64,000 bases of DNA from Aequorivita lipolytica (lineage in GTDB: Bacteria; Bacteroidota; Bacteroidia; Flavobacteriales; Flavobacteriaceae): NCBI RefSeq assembly GCF_007997135.1, contig NZ_VORU01000008.1, forward strand, positions 1-64,000, given 5' to 3'. A program made the position numbers and the translations under genes. This document shows positions 54,629 through 63,665 of the stretch, piece after piece. Position 1 is the stretch's first letter; each line of letters begins with the position of its first letter. The notes under the pieces are model-generated. The model was not told the origin of the DNA, made no database searches, and saw only the letters and a program-made list of their open reading frames with translations.

Positions 54629-55613
54629 ACTCGCCGTTCACGGAAAACCTCCAGCAGGCATAGATTCCTTGTCTGTTAAACTGGAAGCGGAAGGATATAC
54701 TGTTATAACTGCATCTTCAAAACGAAATAAAATCTTCCGGATGCTGGATATGGTTTTCAGTACTATTCGCTATAGAAATCGTGTTGAACTTGTTTTGATT
54801 GATACTTATAGCACCCAAAATTTTTATTATGCGGTGATTGTTGCAATGTTGTGCAGGCTTTTTAAATTGCCTTACATTCCAATATTGCATGGCGGTAATC
54901 TGCCTAATCGATTGAAAAACAGTAAAGGGTTGAGTAATAAACTTTTCGGGAAGGCACTTTCAAATGTGGCTCCTTCAAAATATATGATGCATCAATTTAA
55001 GGATGCTGGTTTTCACAACATAATCTATATTCCGAATGCTATTGAAATTAAAAATTATCCATTTCATCTTAGGCAGTCAATAACCCCAAAACTTTTATGG
55101 GTGCGTTCCTTTTCTGAAATATACAATCCGTTGTTGGCATTGGAAGTATTAGAAATGCTTAAGATAAAAGGAATTGATGCCTCTCTTTGTATGGTAGGTC
55201 CCGACAAGGATGGTACTTTAACGCGGTGTAAAAAAATAGCCTCAGAATTAAAGTTGCCAATACGCTTTACGGGAATGCTACAAAAAAAGGAATGGATAGT
55301 GTTTTCAAAGGATTTTGATATTTTTATAAATACTACCAATTTTGATAATATGCCGGTCAGCGTAATGGAAGCTATGGCGCTTGGTTTACCGGTTATTTCA
55401 ACAAACGTTGGTGGTATGCCTTTTTTGATAGAAGATGAAGTTGACGGTATATTGGTCGCTCCAAACAATACAGAAGTTTTTGTGAAAGCTACTGAAGATT
55501 TATGTGATAATCCATTAAAAGCGCAGGAGTTGGCAAAAAACGCCCGAACCAAAATGGAAGGGTTTGATTGGGGGGAGGTGAAACATAATTGGATAAAGCT
55601 TTTGGACACTTGA
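54591..55613 (+). CDS. GT4 glycosyltransferase
   Basis: The 340-residue GT-B enzyme has GNKLAVHGKPPAGIDSLSVKL, PYIPILHGGNLPNRL, LWVRSFSEIYNPLLALEVLEML and the EX7E region NTTNFDNMPVSVMEAMALGLP. It starts inside the upstream ligase/polymerase gene, so the two are translationally coupled. It is the last glycosyltransferase before a repeat gap and the glycosylphosphotransferase. Confidence 0.87.
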   Translation: MRQRKRLLYIGNKLAVHGKPPAGIDSLSVKLEAEGYTVITASSKRNKIFRMLDMVFSTIRYRNRVELVLIDTYSTQNFYYAVIVAMLCRLFKLPYIPILHGGNLPNRLKNSKGLSNKLFGKALSNVAPSKYMMHQFKDAGFHNIIYIPNAIEIKNYPFHLRQSITPKLLWVRSFSEIYNPLLALEVLEMLKIKGIDASLCMVGPDKDGTLTRCKKIASELKLPIRFTGMLQKKEWIVFSKDFDIFINTTNFDNMPVSVMEAMALGLPVISTNVGGMPFLIEDEVDGILVAPNNTEVFVKATEDLCDNPLKAQELAKNARTKMEGFDWGEVKHNWIKLLDT

Positions 55614-55870
55614 AATTTCAGTAAATTTGGGGAAATCTGTTGTCAGTTCTGAGTTATCTGTTCTCAGTTCTCGGTTCTGGGTTGTCAGTTCGCGGTTTTG
55701 AGTTATCTGTTCTCGGTTCTCAGTTCTCGGTTCTCAGTTCTCGGTTCTGGGTTGTCAGTTGTGGGTTCTCAGTTGTCGGTTTTCAGTTCTCAGTTGTCGG
55801 TTCTCAGTTCTCAGTTTTGAGTATTATTAACAATGAATTATTTTAACCAATAACCGTCAACTGCAAGATT
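55614..55870. repeat. GTTCTCAGTTCTCGG low-complexity tract before the dead IVP copy
   Basis: GTTCTCGGTTCTCAG / GTTGTCAGTT tandem units run 55635-55820. The G/T-rich strand is plus, the same orientation as the border at 25096-25130 next to the intact IVP gene. Confidence 0.9.
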
Positions 55871-56150
55871 ATGAAAAGCTATAAAGATCTTGATATTTAT
55901 AATTTAGCATTTGAATGTGCTATTGAAGTGCACCATGTATCTTTAAAATTGCCAAAATTTGAACTTTATGAGCAAGGAAGCCAGGTTAGAAGATCTTCGA
56001 AAAGTGTTAAGGACAATATTATTGAAGGATATGGGAGGAGAAAATATAAATAAGATTTTATTAAATTTATGACTTATTCACATGCTTCTATATTAGAATG
56101 TAAAGGACAGTTGGAAACAATTTAAGTGCTATATCATATTCCAGAAGTAT
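55871..56150 (+). pseudogene. Decayed four-helix-bundle IVP/S23-family gene
   Basis: The reading frame matches the intact 25174 gene closely, from [15 protein letters not shown] to EGYGRRKYK. Then a TAA replaces the Gln codon (CAA) of the intact copy, and after DFIKFMTYSHASILECKGQLETI the next Gln (CAA) is again a TAA. Two C-to-T nonsense changes at Gln codons thus disable it. The downstream frame resumes similarity until about 56150. A copy of the GTTCTCAGTTGTC tract precedes it, as for the intact gene. Confidence 0.85.
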
Positions 56151-56281
56151 CGAAGTATGAAATACGAAATGTAAAATGTAAAATGTAAAATGTAAAAGTT
56201 AAAAGTTAAAAGTAATTTATTTCAACCCCCATTGTCCACCGAAGCTTTTTCAGCGTAGGTGGAAACAACCAACAACCAAAA

Positions 56282-57673
56282 ATGTCCAAAAACAGCATCC
56301 ATTTTGACATATCCGAAAGAAAGATACTGCTTCGTATCTTGGATATTGTTTGTGTTTTGGCTTTGCTTTATTTGGTAGGGATTGTTTTTAATTTTGACTA
56401 TTTCAAGATCAATTCACAACACTGGGTGTGGTCTATTGTGCTGGCGGTTTATCTCACCGTATTTGGGACCATTTTTGAACTTTACAATTTGCAACAGGCT
56501 AGTAAGTTTGATGTGGTGGTAAAAAACGTAATCATCACTTCTTCGGTAACGGTGCTATTTTATCTGCTTACTCCATTTTACACGCCTATGCTGCCTTCAA
56601 ATAGGCTGCAGATAGTCTATTTCTTTTTGGCTATAAATATTGCAATGTTGGCTTGGCGGTATGCGTATATTATACTTATTTCCGCACCGCGTTTTTATAA
56701 AAGGGTAATCTTGATTGCCCATGCGCAAGATGTGGATGTAATTGTGGCATCTCTCGAAAAGTCTGATCCCAATTACAGGGTTATAGGCTATTTTAATACG
56801 GCTCCCTACGACGCGACAATCGTCAATAATCTTGAAATAGATTCCATTGCAATCGAGGATATTGCTATGTTGACCGATGAAATGACCATTTCCGAAATAG
56901 TAATCGGTACGCCGCTTTCTGAAGGGATGACTATTGAGCTCAATAAAAAGTTGATCAAATTGCTTGAAAACGGAATTCCTATACGCGAATACACCCAAGT
57001 ATATGAAGAGCTGACCCATCGTATTCCGGTGCAGCATGTGGAAAAGGATTTTTACCGCTATTTCCCGTTTAGCAGGAGCAACCAGAACAAGCTCTATTTA
57101 TTCTTTAATAGAATTTTAGATCTGTTTTTTTCTGTGTTAGGTCTGTCATTTGGATTGATTTTATTGCCAATTTTATTAATAGGAAATTTAATAGCAAATC
57201 GCGGCCCTTTGTTCTACAGCCAAACTAGAGTTGGGAAGAATGGAAAGCATTTTAAACTATACAAGTTGCGAAGTATGGTGAAAAACGCCGAAAGGGATGG
57301 TGCCCAGTTTGCAACGGCTAAAGATACGCGTGTTACAAAATTTGGTCGGTTTTTAAGAAAATCACGTTTTGATGAAATTCCACAATTTATAAATGTGATA
57401 AAAGGAGAAATGAGCGTTATTGGCCCAAGGCCCGAACGTCCGGAATTTGTAGAAGGGCTTATAGAAAAAATACCTTTTTATGAAGTGCGCCACTTAGTAA
57501 AACCTGGTGTAACAGGGTGGGCGCAAGTAAATGCCAAATACGGTTCTACCCAAGAGGATTCCCTTGAAAAACTTCAGTACGATTTGTATTATATAAAGCA
57601 CCGGAGCCTTTTTCTGGATGTGACTATTATTATTAAGACGCTTAGTACTATTTTGTTTTTTAGGGGGCAGTAA
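56282..57673 (+). CDS. Undecaprenyl-phosphate glycosyl-1-phosphate transferase (WbaP/WcaJ type)
   Basis: The 463-residue protein has four or five N-terminal membrane helices (about 15-125), a CoA-binding-like or cytosolic middle (about 130-260) and the C-terminal bacterial sugar transferase domain (about 270-463). Motifs are LYKLRSMVKNAE, DEIPQFINVIKGEMSVIGPRPERPEF and VKPGVTGWAQV. It starts the repeat unit by transferring sugar-1-phosphate to undecaprenyl phosphate. Its ATG follows an AACCAACAACCAAAA tract. It is the last gene of the polysaccharide locus. Confidence 0.93.
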   Translation: MSKNSIHFDISERKILLRILDIVCVLALLYLVGIVFNFDYFKINSQHWVWSIVLAVYLTVFGTIFELYNLQQASKFDVVVKNVIITSSVTVLFYLLTPFYTPMLPSNRLQIVYFFLAINIAMLAWRYAYIILISAPRFYKRVILIAHAQDVDVIVASLEKSDPNYRVIGYFNTAPYDATIVNNLEIDSIAIEDIAMLTDEMTISEIVIGTPLSEGMTIELNKKLIKLLENGIPIREYTQVYEELTHRIPVQHVEKDFYRYFPFSRSNQNKLYLFFNRILDLFFSVLGLSFGLILLPILLIGNLIANRGPLFYSQTRVGKNGKHFKLYKLRSMVKNAERDGAQFATAKDTRVTKFGRFLRKSRFDEIPQFINVIKGEMSVIGPRPERPEFVEGLIEKIPFYEVRHLVKPGVTGWAQVNAKYGSTQEDSLEKLQYDLYYIKHRSLFLDVTIIIKTLSTILFFRGQ

Positions 57674-58077
57674 TTAGTATTGAGTAGTTAGTATTGAGTA
57701 GTTAGTTTTAGAAAGGTGAATTTGTGAATTTGTGAGTTTTTGAGTTTTTGAGTTTTTCTCTTTCAGCTTAAATTTAAAAATAATCTTATACTATATTTTC
57801 TGCACTATTATGAAGATTAACTAATTCAAATTTCTTTGTTCGGTGAAGATGGCTAACTTGGTGCTATGTAGATTGTCGGTTAGCGGTTTCTGGCTTCTAG
57901 CATCTGGCTTCTAGCTTCTAGCATCTAGCGTCTAGCTTCTAGCTTCTGGCTTCTAGCTTCTAGCTTCTAGCATCTAGCTTCTAGCTTCTAGCTTCTAGCT
58001 TCTGGTCCAGCCCTTCGACTGCGCTCAGGGTGACAGTAGCATCCAAAGAATCCAAAGATTCAGCAGTACCAAGTCTC
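57674..58077. repeat. Gap of CTTCTAGCATCTAGC tandem and CTTCGACTGCGCTCAGGG REP
   Basis: No gene was found in 404 bases. AGTTAGTATTGAGTAG units lie at 57674-57710, GTGAGTTTTTGAG at 57726-57758, a long array of TTCTAGCTTCTAGC/ATCTAGC units at 57893-58005, and the REP CCCTTCGACTGCGCTCAGGG with TGACA at 58011-58035. The convergent end of the glycosylphosphotransferase and the Lnb-like gene face each other across it. Confidence 0.9.
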
Positions 58078-59259
58078 TTACCGTCTGCCAATAAAATACA
58101 CTACATAAACATAGCGCACTGCCAACGCGATTAAAAGCGGCAACAAGGCAATGGCGAAAACCTGTACTCCAGTGATCCAATGGATGGTTAACAGGACTAA
58201 TAGAAGTAGAAGAAACGAAATATACCTTTTAAGCTTTGGGGATACGTTTACTTTGGAGATTGCAAAAATCACTACTATGGAAATAGGGAAGGCCCAAAGT
58301 AGGTTGTAGTTGTATGCCGTAGCCGTATGGTCTGTGGCAAACCAAAGCAATAATAGAAATATGCCAATAAGCCCAGTAAAGACAAAAATTGAAGTGTCTA
58401 AATAACGGCTTCGGGTATTATTTTTATAGTCGCGATAGGTTACAAAAACAATCAACAAGCCCAATAAACCCAGTATAAAAAACGGACTCAATAAGAAATT
58501 GTTCTCAGTGGGAGTAGGGGTATTTTCAAAAAGAACGGTTGTTTGTTTCACCAAATTTTCAGAAGTGCCATTTCTTTTTATAACGGCATTTGCGGCACCT
58601 TCATACACATAGTCGGGCAGAAATTGGTATTCAATAGGTTTTGCCTTTCTGTCGATTACTGCACCGAGGGCGATATCAATACCCATACTTCCCCAAGTAT
58701 TCCACTCTAGGTTTTGCTGGATAAGTTGGCGAAACGTACGTTCTTCTTTTATATGATCTTCCTTAAACTCCAGCTTGTTGCCCAATACTTCTTGAACTAC
58801 ATCGCGAATTTTGGTAGCGCAATTGTCGAAAAAGAAATCGTATTTGTATTTTTTATTCTCTGGCCGTGCATTGTTCCAAAGAAAATCTGAGACAGCTTGT
58901 TTTTCAGTGTAGTTGAGGTTCAAGGTTTGTTCTTTAACCCAGCGATTTTGGGCTACATAGCTTTCAAAAAACGGTTGATAATAACTTACACCTAACTGAT
59001 AAAGTAGCTTTCCTTGCGCAAATTTGGTGTAGAAATTTGGTGTATTAAAATCATAGACTCCATAATTGAAAACCACATCAACCCCATTCAAACTATCTTG
59101 AATTCGAAACGCGCTGTGCCCAAACTTGTCGTAAAGCTCCGCTCCTGGACCAATAGTAATAATGCTTATTTCAGAAGTTTCGGATAACGGGATGAACTGT
59201 GCTTTTGCAGAAACACTTAGTAGTAATAGAAGAAGTAGAAATATATAATTTTTTACCAC
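58078..59259 (-). CDS. DUF4105 / Lnb-type N-terminal periplasmic domain membrane protein
   Basis: The 393-residue protein has a signal peptide (about 1-21), a periplasmic DUF4105 domain (about 25-240) with the putative catalytic pair GHSAFRI (His) and FFFDNCATKIRD (Cys), and five or six C-terminal membrane helices (about 255-390). The Bacteroides lipoprotein N-acyltransferase Lnb belongs to this family, so a role in lipoprotein N-acylation is plausible but inferred. Dispersed ACCACGAATACACGAAT repeat half-sites flank the start (59258-59275). Confidence 0.75.
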   Translation of the reverse strand: MVKNYIFLLLLLLLSVSAKAQFIPLSETSEISIITIGPGAELYDKFGHSAFRIQDSLNGVDVVFNYGVYDFNTPNFYTKFAQGKLLYQLGVSYYQPFFESYVAQNRWVKEQTLNLNYTEKQAVSDFLWNNARPENKKYKYDFFFDNCATKIRDVVQEVLGNKLEFKEDHIKEERTFRQLIQQNLEWNTWGSMGIDIALGAVIDRKAKPIEYQFLPDYVYEGAANAVIKRNGTSENLVKQTTVLFENTPTPTENNFLLSPFFILGLLGLLIVFVTYRDYKNNTRSRYLDTSIFVFTGLIGIFLLLLWFATDHTATAYNYNLLWAFPISIVVIFAISKVNVSPKLKRYISFLLLLLVLLTIHWITGVQVFAIALLPLLIALAVRYVYVVYFIGRR

Positions 59260-59275
59260 GAATACACGAATATTA

Positions 59276-59415
59276 TTTTATTATCTATTTGGGCTCTATT
59301 TTTTAAGTCCAACTTCCAACTTCCAGCTTCCAGCATCAAGCTTCTTGTTTCAAGTTTCATATTTTTTCTTATAAACTTATAAACTTATAAACACATAAAC
59401 TCAACTAATCAACTT
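59276..59415. repeat. CTTCCAACTTCCAGC / ATAAACTTATAAAC low-complexity spacer
   Basis: AACTTCCAACTTCCAGCTTC (59310-59340) and tandem ATAAACTTATAAACTT units (59373-59400) fill the gap between the two minus-strand genes. Confidence 0.75.
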
Positions 59416-60510
59416 CTATCGAAAAATCTCCCAATCTAACTTCAACGAAAAAACATTAGAATAGAGCGCAGCGCTTTGGTCGCCAATATCAGTTAATGCA
59501 TAATCTACTTGAATGCCTTTATAGCGGAAACCAACGCCAATGTTGGGTTGGAAGCCTACGGAATCACTGCCGTCCAATTGTTGGATATTCTGAAAATTAC
59601 CAACGCCGCCACGTACATAAACCATATCTATATATGCAAATTCAAGTCCCATAGATGGTGTGATGCTTGCAAAAGAGGTAGAAATAACATCATTGGTTTC
59701 AGCAAATCTAAAATTGAGATCTACTTCTGCCATCAGCGAGAAATCGTATTGGTACACAAACTTCCGGGCTATACCCAATTGAAGTTTTGGGATTGTAATT
59801 TCGGTAGTCTCTGGCAATTCCTGATTTTGACCATCAACCGCACCTTGAATTTCGGCAAATTTTTCTTCGTCAATACTCCATGCGTTGAAGGTGGTTGTTA
59901 TATCACGAGCCATAACTCCAAACATCCACTGGTCTGTTCTAAACTGAATAGCAGCGTCCAGTCCGAAACCCCAAGAGGAAGCAAAGTCACCAATAATACG
60001 GCGGATTACTTTGGCATTTACCCCATAGTTTAATCCGTCAAGCGGCAATTTACGTGCGTATGAAAAAGTAAATCCGTAATCTGCAGTTGAAAAAAGACTG
60101 ATACGGTTATAATCTATGTTGCCTTCACTATCAATAAGCTGCGTAGTATTCAAAATATCATCAACGCCAAAGCGTATTATCGAAAGTCCCACAGCGCTTT
60201 TATCGTCTAGGGGCATTGCAAATGCAGCATAATCGTAACTTGCAATATTGGCGAAATAGGACGCGTGCATCAACGAAATTTGTTTGTCTTCCAGATTTGC
60301 CAAACCCGCGGGATTCCAATAGCCAGAATTTACATCTCCCGAGGAAGCTACAACGGCGTTGCTCATACCAAAGGCAGCTGCATCTACGCCAATGTTCATA
60401 AATTCGTTTGAGTATTTACGCACAGTCTGTGCCGCCAGAGTGGCTGAGGTAAGTAATAATAGGAGTAAAATTTTCTCTTTCAATCTTAAAAATTTGGACA
60501 AATATGACAC
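59416..60510 (-). CDS. PorV/PorQ-family outer-membrane beta-barrel protein
   Basis: The 364-residue protein has a signal peptide (about 1-27), then the PorV/PorQ-type opening with GVDAAAFGMSNAVVASSGDVNSGYWNPAGLA (about 41-71). A series of amphipathic strands ends with SLKLDWEIFR, a terminal strand closing in an aromatic-basic residue as in barrel proteins. Members take part in or associate with the type IX secretion system, but some PorV-like paralogues have undefined roles. The start at ATG 60510 fits the signal peptide. Confidence 0.78.
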   Translation of the reverse strand: MSYLSKFLRLKEKILLLLLLTSATLAAQTVRKYSNEFMNIGVDAAAFGMSNAVVASSGDVNSGYWNPAGLANLEDKQISLMHASYFANIASYDYAAFAMPLDDKSAVGLSIIRFGVDDILNTTQLIDSEGNIDYNRISLFSTADYGFTFSYARKLPLDGLNYGVNAKVIRRIIGDFASSWGFGLDAAIQFRTDQWMFGVMARDITTTFNAWSIDEEKFAEIQGAVDGQNQELPETTEITIPKLQLGIARKFVYQYDFSLMAEVDLNFRFAETNDVISTSFASITPSMGLEFAYIDMVYVRGGVGNFQNIQQLDGSDSVGFQPNIGVGFRYKGIQVDYALTDIGDQSAALYSNVFSLKLDWEIFR

Positions 60511-60660
60511 TATTTTACAGAATATTAAACTTTAAATTTATGCACATATTGTGTTTTGATAGCATTGGACGAAAATACTTTGTTATTTTTACAAAAAGAT
60601 TTCTAATTAATTTTAAATAGACAAGATTTCTTGTCTGGTGGAGACCTTATCTTTTATGAT

Positions 60661-61431
60661 ATGCTAAAACAAATACCAAACATAATTACCTCCCTGAATA
60701 TTCTTTGTGGCTGTGTTGCCATACTTTTTGCGACTTCGGGAGATTTAATAAACGCTTCCTTTTTTGTTTTTCTAGGGATTTTCTTCGACTTTTTTGACGG
60801 GCTTGCGGCTCGTTTGTTGAAAGCGCAGAGTGAAGTGGGCCTTCAGCTGGATTCGCTGGCAGATGTTATTACCAGCGGCGTAGCGCCTGGTATAATAATG
60901 TATCAAATGCTGAACTTGTCTTATTTCTACGAAATGCATACGCTGACCGAAACATTTTCTTTGGATGGTTGGAACGTTAGCTTTAAAAATTATTTGCCAC
61001 TTATAGGTTTATTGATTGTGATAGCAGCGGCTTATCGTTTGGCAAAATTCAATGTAGATACGCGGCAAACTTCAGGTTTTATCGGTTTGCCAACACCTGC
61101 TAATGCGCTTCTAATATTGAGTTTACCGCTAATATTACAATTTCAATATTCAGAATTAATAGAAACTATAATTTTGAATAGATGGTTTTTAATAGGAATG
61201 ACGTTTTTAAGCTGCATCCTGATGAATGCCGAAATCCCACTTTTCGCCCTAAAATTCAAAACCTGGGATTTTAAGAGCAACGCCGTTCGCTATGTATTTT
61301 TAATACTTTGCGTTGTGCTTTTGGTGCTGATTAAGTTTTTAGCGATACCGTTTATAATTCTGCTTTATATATTGCTTTCAGTTTTTTGGAAAGTGCCGAA
61401 GGTAAAAAGTTTACCACGAATGCACGAATAA
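60661..61431 (+). CDS. pssA: CDP-diacylglycerol-serine O-phosphatidyltransferase
   Basis: The 256-residue membrane enzyme starts at ATG 60661 (MLKQIPNIITSLNILCGCVA), which is preferred to a TTG ten codons upstream. It has the CDP-alcohol phosphotransferase motif D-G-x2-A-R-x8-G-x3-D-x3-D in FFDGLAARLLKAQSEVGLQL and the following DSLADV (about 54-78), and about seven membrane segments. It makes phosphatidylserine, the precursor of phosphatidylethanolamine. It is divergent to the PorV-like gene. The C-terminal region is extended and hydrophobic. Confidence 0.9.
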   Translation: MLKQIPNIITSLNILCGCVAILFATSGDLINASFFVFLGIFFDFFDGLAARLLKAQSEVGLQLDSLADVITSGVAPGIIMYQMLNLSYFYEMHTLTETFSLDGWNVSFKNYLPLIGLLIVIAAAYRLAKFNVDTRQTSGFIGLPTPANALLILSLPLILQFQYSELIETIILNRWFLIGMTFLSCILMNAEIPLFALKFKTWDFKSNAVRYVFLILCVVLLVLIKFLAIPFIILLYILLSVFWKVPKVKSLPRMHE

Positions 61432-62147
61432 TTTTTTATGAGTATTTGTGGATCTGTGACGAAAACTATGTTCTAAAATTGTAGTTTCTTCTAATGAAGA
61501 TTAAAAGTTTACCACGAATAAACGAATATTTTTTTACGTACTCGGCTTTAAAAATATTTAGAAGAAATTTCAAAAACCCCAAACATAATTATTCGTGAAT
61601 TCGTGGCAAAAAAACACGCTGCTGTCGATTATTCCCCCTTTGGGGGCCAGGGGGACTAGCTCTAACTTCTTCTGCTGAAGTAAAAAAGTTTACTACGAAT
61701 ACACGAATATTTTTCTATTTACTCGGCTTTAAAAATATTTAGAAGAAATTTCAAAAACCCCAAACATAATTATTTGTGAATTCGTGGCAAAAAAACACGC
61801 TGCTGCTTCCCCCTTTGGGGGCTAGGGGGACTAGCTCTAACTTCTTCCTAAGGGAAAAAATCTACCACGAATACACGAACAATTTTTTATATACTCGGTT
61901 TTGTTTGAAGGTATAACGAAGAAATTTTCACCAACCCAAACATAATAATTCGTGAATTCGTGGCAAAAAAACACGCTGCTGTCGATTATTCCCCCTTTGG
62001 GGGCTAGGGGGACTAGCTCTAACTTCTTCTGATGAAGTAGAAAATTTTACCACGAATGCACGAATATTTTTTTATTTACTCGGCTTAGAATTTCGAAGAA
62101 ATTCACAGACCAAAAACATAGTTATTCGTGTATCGTGGTCAAAAAAT
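61432..62147. repeat. About four tandem 170-190-bp units with paired ACCACGAAT palindromes
   Basis: Units begin near 61509, 61690, 61862 and 62048. Most carry ACCACGAATACACGAAT, an AT-rich loop ending AATTCGTGAATTCGTGGC, a CACGCTGCTG box and a CCCCCTTTGGGGGCTAGGGG palindrome with GACTAGCTCTAACTTCTTC. The last unit is partial. No gene was found. The repeat sits between the convergent ends of pssA and lptB. Confidence 0.93.
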
Positions 62148-62888
62148 CTAAAACTCTAATTTCTTCTTCCGAAGTTCAAAATTCTGCCCAAGATATACTT
62201 TCCGAACCATTTCGTCTGCGGCAAGTTCTTCGGGAATACCGTGTTTTAGGATACTTCCTTCAAACATTAAGTAAGTTCTATCAGTAATTGCCAGCGTTTC
62301 CTGTACGTTGTGATCGGTAATAAGGATACCGATATTTTTATTTTTAAGTTGCGCCACAATACGCTGAATATCTTCCACGGCCACGGGATCAACTCCCGCA
62401 AAAGGCTCATCAAGAAGGATGAAGTGTGGATCGGTTGCCAAAGCACGTGCAATTTCGGTTCTACGTCTTTCGCCTCCGCTTAATAGATCGCCACGACTTT
62501 TACGGATATGGCCTAAACCAAATTCTTCGATAAGCAATTCCATTTTATCTCGCTGTTCTTTTTTGGAAAGCTTTGTAAGCTGTAAAACACTTAGAATATT
62601 ATCTTCAACGCTCAACTTCCTAAATACCGACGCTTCCTGTGCCAAATAGCCAATACCGTTCTGTGCGCGTTTGTACATAGGGTATTTGGTGATTTCGGTG
62701 CCTTCCAGAAAGATTTTACCGCCATTGGGTTTTATCAACCCAACAATCATATAAAAGGAAGTAGTTTTTCCGGCACCATTTGGGCCAAGCAAACCTACGA
62801 TTTCCCCTTGGTTTACTTCCAGAGTAATTCCCTTTACAACCTTTCGGCCTTTGTAGGATTTTATAAGATTTTCGGCTTTTAACTTCAT
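62148..62888 (-). CDS. lptB: LPS export ABC transporter ATPase LptB
   Basis: The 246-residue ATPase has Walker [10 protein letters not shown] (35-43), Q-loop [19 protein letters not shown], signature [16 protein letters not shown], Walker [14 protein letters not shown] and switch [10 protein letters not shown]. The [11 protein letters not shown] segment and C-terminal [10 protein letters not shown] are those of LptB, which powers lipopolysaccharide extraction by LptFG. The partner genes are outside the window. It is separated from CMD/tatC by a repeat gap. Confidence 0.95.
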   Translation of the reverse strand: MKLKAENLIKSYKGRKVVKGITLEVNQGEIVGLLGPNGAGKTTSFYMIVGLIKPNGGKIFLEGTEITKYPMYKRAQNGIGYLAQEASVFRKLSVEDNILSVLQLTKLSKKEQRDKMELLIEEFGLGHIRKSRGDLLSGGERRRTEIARALATDPHFILLDEPFAGVDPVAVEDIQRIVAQLKNKNIGILITDHNVQETLAITDRTYLMFEGSILKHGIPEELAADEMVRKVYLGQNFELRKKKLEF

Positions 62889-63209
62889 TTAGTAGAATTA
62901 AAATTTACCACGAATGTACTTCGGTCTCTGTGGTAGTATGGGTTATGTTTACCACGAATACACGAATGTATTTTGGAGTGTATTATTTACCACGAATACA
63001 CGAATATTTATTTTTTCTAATTTATACGCTGTTAGTCGCTAAGCTCCTTTTCTTTCTCAGGCGCTCGTCGCTCGTCGCTCTTTCCTCGTAGCTCTTCGCT
63101 TCTTTCCTCTTCGCTCTTTTTCAGTTAAACGAATATATCAATAATTCGTGAATTCGTGGTAATAAATGATTTCAGCGTTAGGGTTAATTAATATTATTTA
63201 TATTGAAAT
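62889..63209. repeat. Three ACCACGAAT half-palindromes and GCTCGTCGCTCGTCGCTC units
   Basis: No gene was found in 321 bases. ACCACGAATACACGAAT half-sites lie at 62907-62920, 62951-62970 and 62990-63006, their reverse complement at 63141-63163, and GCTCGTCGCTCGTCGCTC-type units at 63062-63115, which are the reverse complement of the GAGCGACGAGCGATG units seen at 21961. Confidence 0.85.
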
Positions 63210-63563
63210 CTAGACCTGCTGCGCCTCCAAGGCTTCCCAATATTCGAAAGCTCTTCGCAAATGTGGAATAACAATAGTTCCCCCAATAAGCAATGAAATA
63301 CTCATTCCTTCCACAACTTCTTCTTTTGTTAAACCCAGTTTGTGACATTCTTCTAAATGATAGCGTACGCAATCATCGCAACGAAGCACCAACGAATTTC
63401 CCAAACCCAAAAGTTCTTTTGTTTTCTTCGGAAGCACTCCTTCCATATAGGCGTTAGTATCTAAATTGAAAATGCGCTTGATAATCTTGTTATTATCCTC
63501 AAGCATTTGCCCGTTCATCTTTTCACGGTAGGCGTTAAATTCTTCGACTATATTATTTTTCAT
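63210..63563 (-). CDS. Carboxymuconolactone decarboxylase family protein (AhpD-like)
   Basis: The 117-residue protein has the CxxC-x3-H motif CDDCVRYH (Cys62, Cys65, His69) of the AhpD/CMD superfamily, with the usual helical core E.L.G....SL.LRC..C...H...C...G....E..E. The motif is that of the peroxidase-linked disulfide reductase group. Substrates are not determined here. It lies between tatC and lptB, a common flavobacterial arrangement. Confidence 0.85.
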   Translation of the reverse strand: MKNNIVEEFNAYREKMNGQMLEDNNKIIKRIFNLDTNAYMEGVLPKKTKELLGLGNSLVLRCDDCVRYHLEECHKLGLTKEEVVEGMSISLLIGGTIVIPHLRRAFEYWEALEAQQV

Positions 63564-63597
63564 TTTAAAATATTGAATATAAATTTTTTATTATTCT

Positions 63598-63661
63598 TTT
63601 GAACATTGAACATTGAACATTGAACATTGAACATTGAACATTGAACATTGAACATCGAACA
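63598..63661. repeat. 9-bp tandem repeat (GAACATTGA)
   Basis: Seven copies of a 9-base unit fill the gap between CMD and the tatC stop. Confidence 0.92.
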
Positions 63662-63665
63662 TTTC

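Noticed and set aside
55064-55609. 181-codon minus-strand frame opposite the last GT4 gene
   Set aside because: Antisense shadow of the GT4 coding region. Composition is Ser/Ile-rich and nonspecific.
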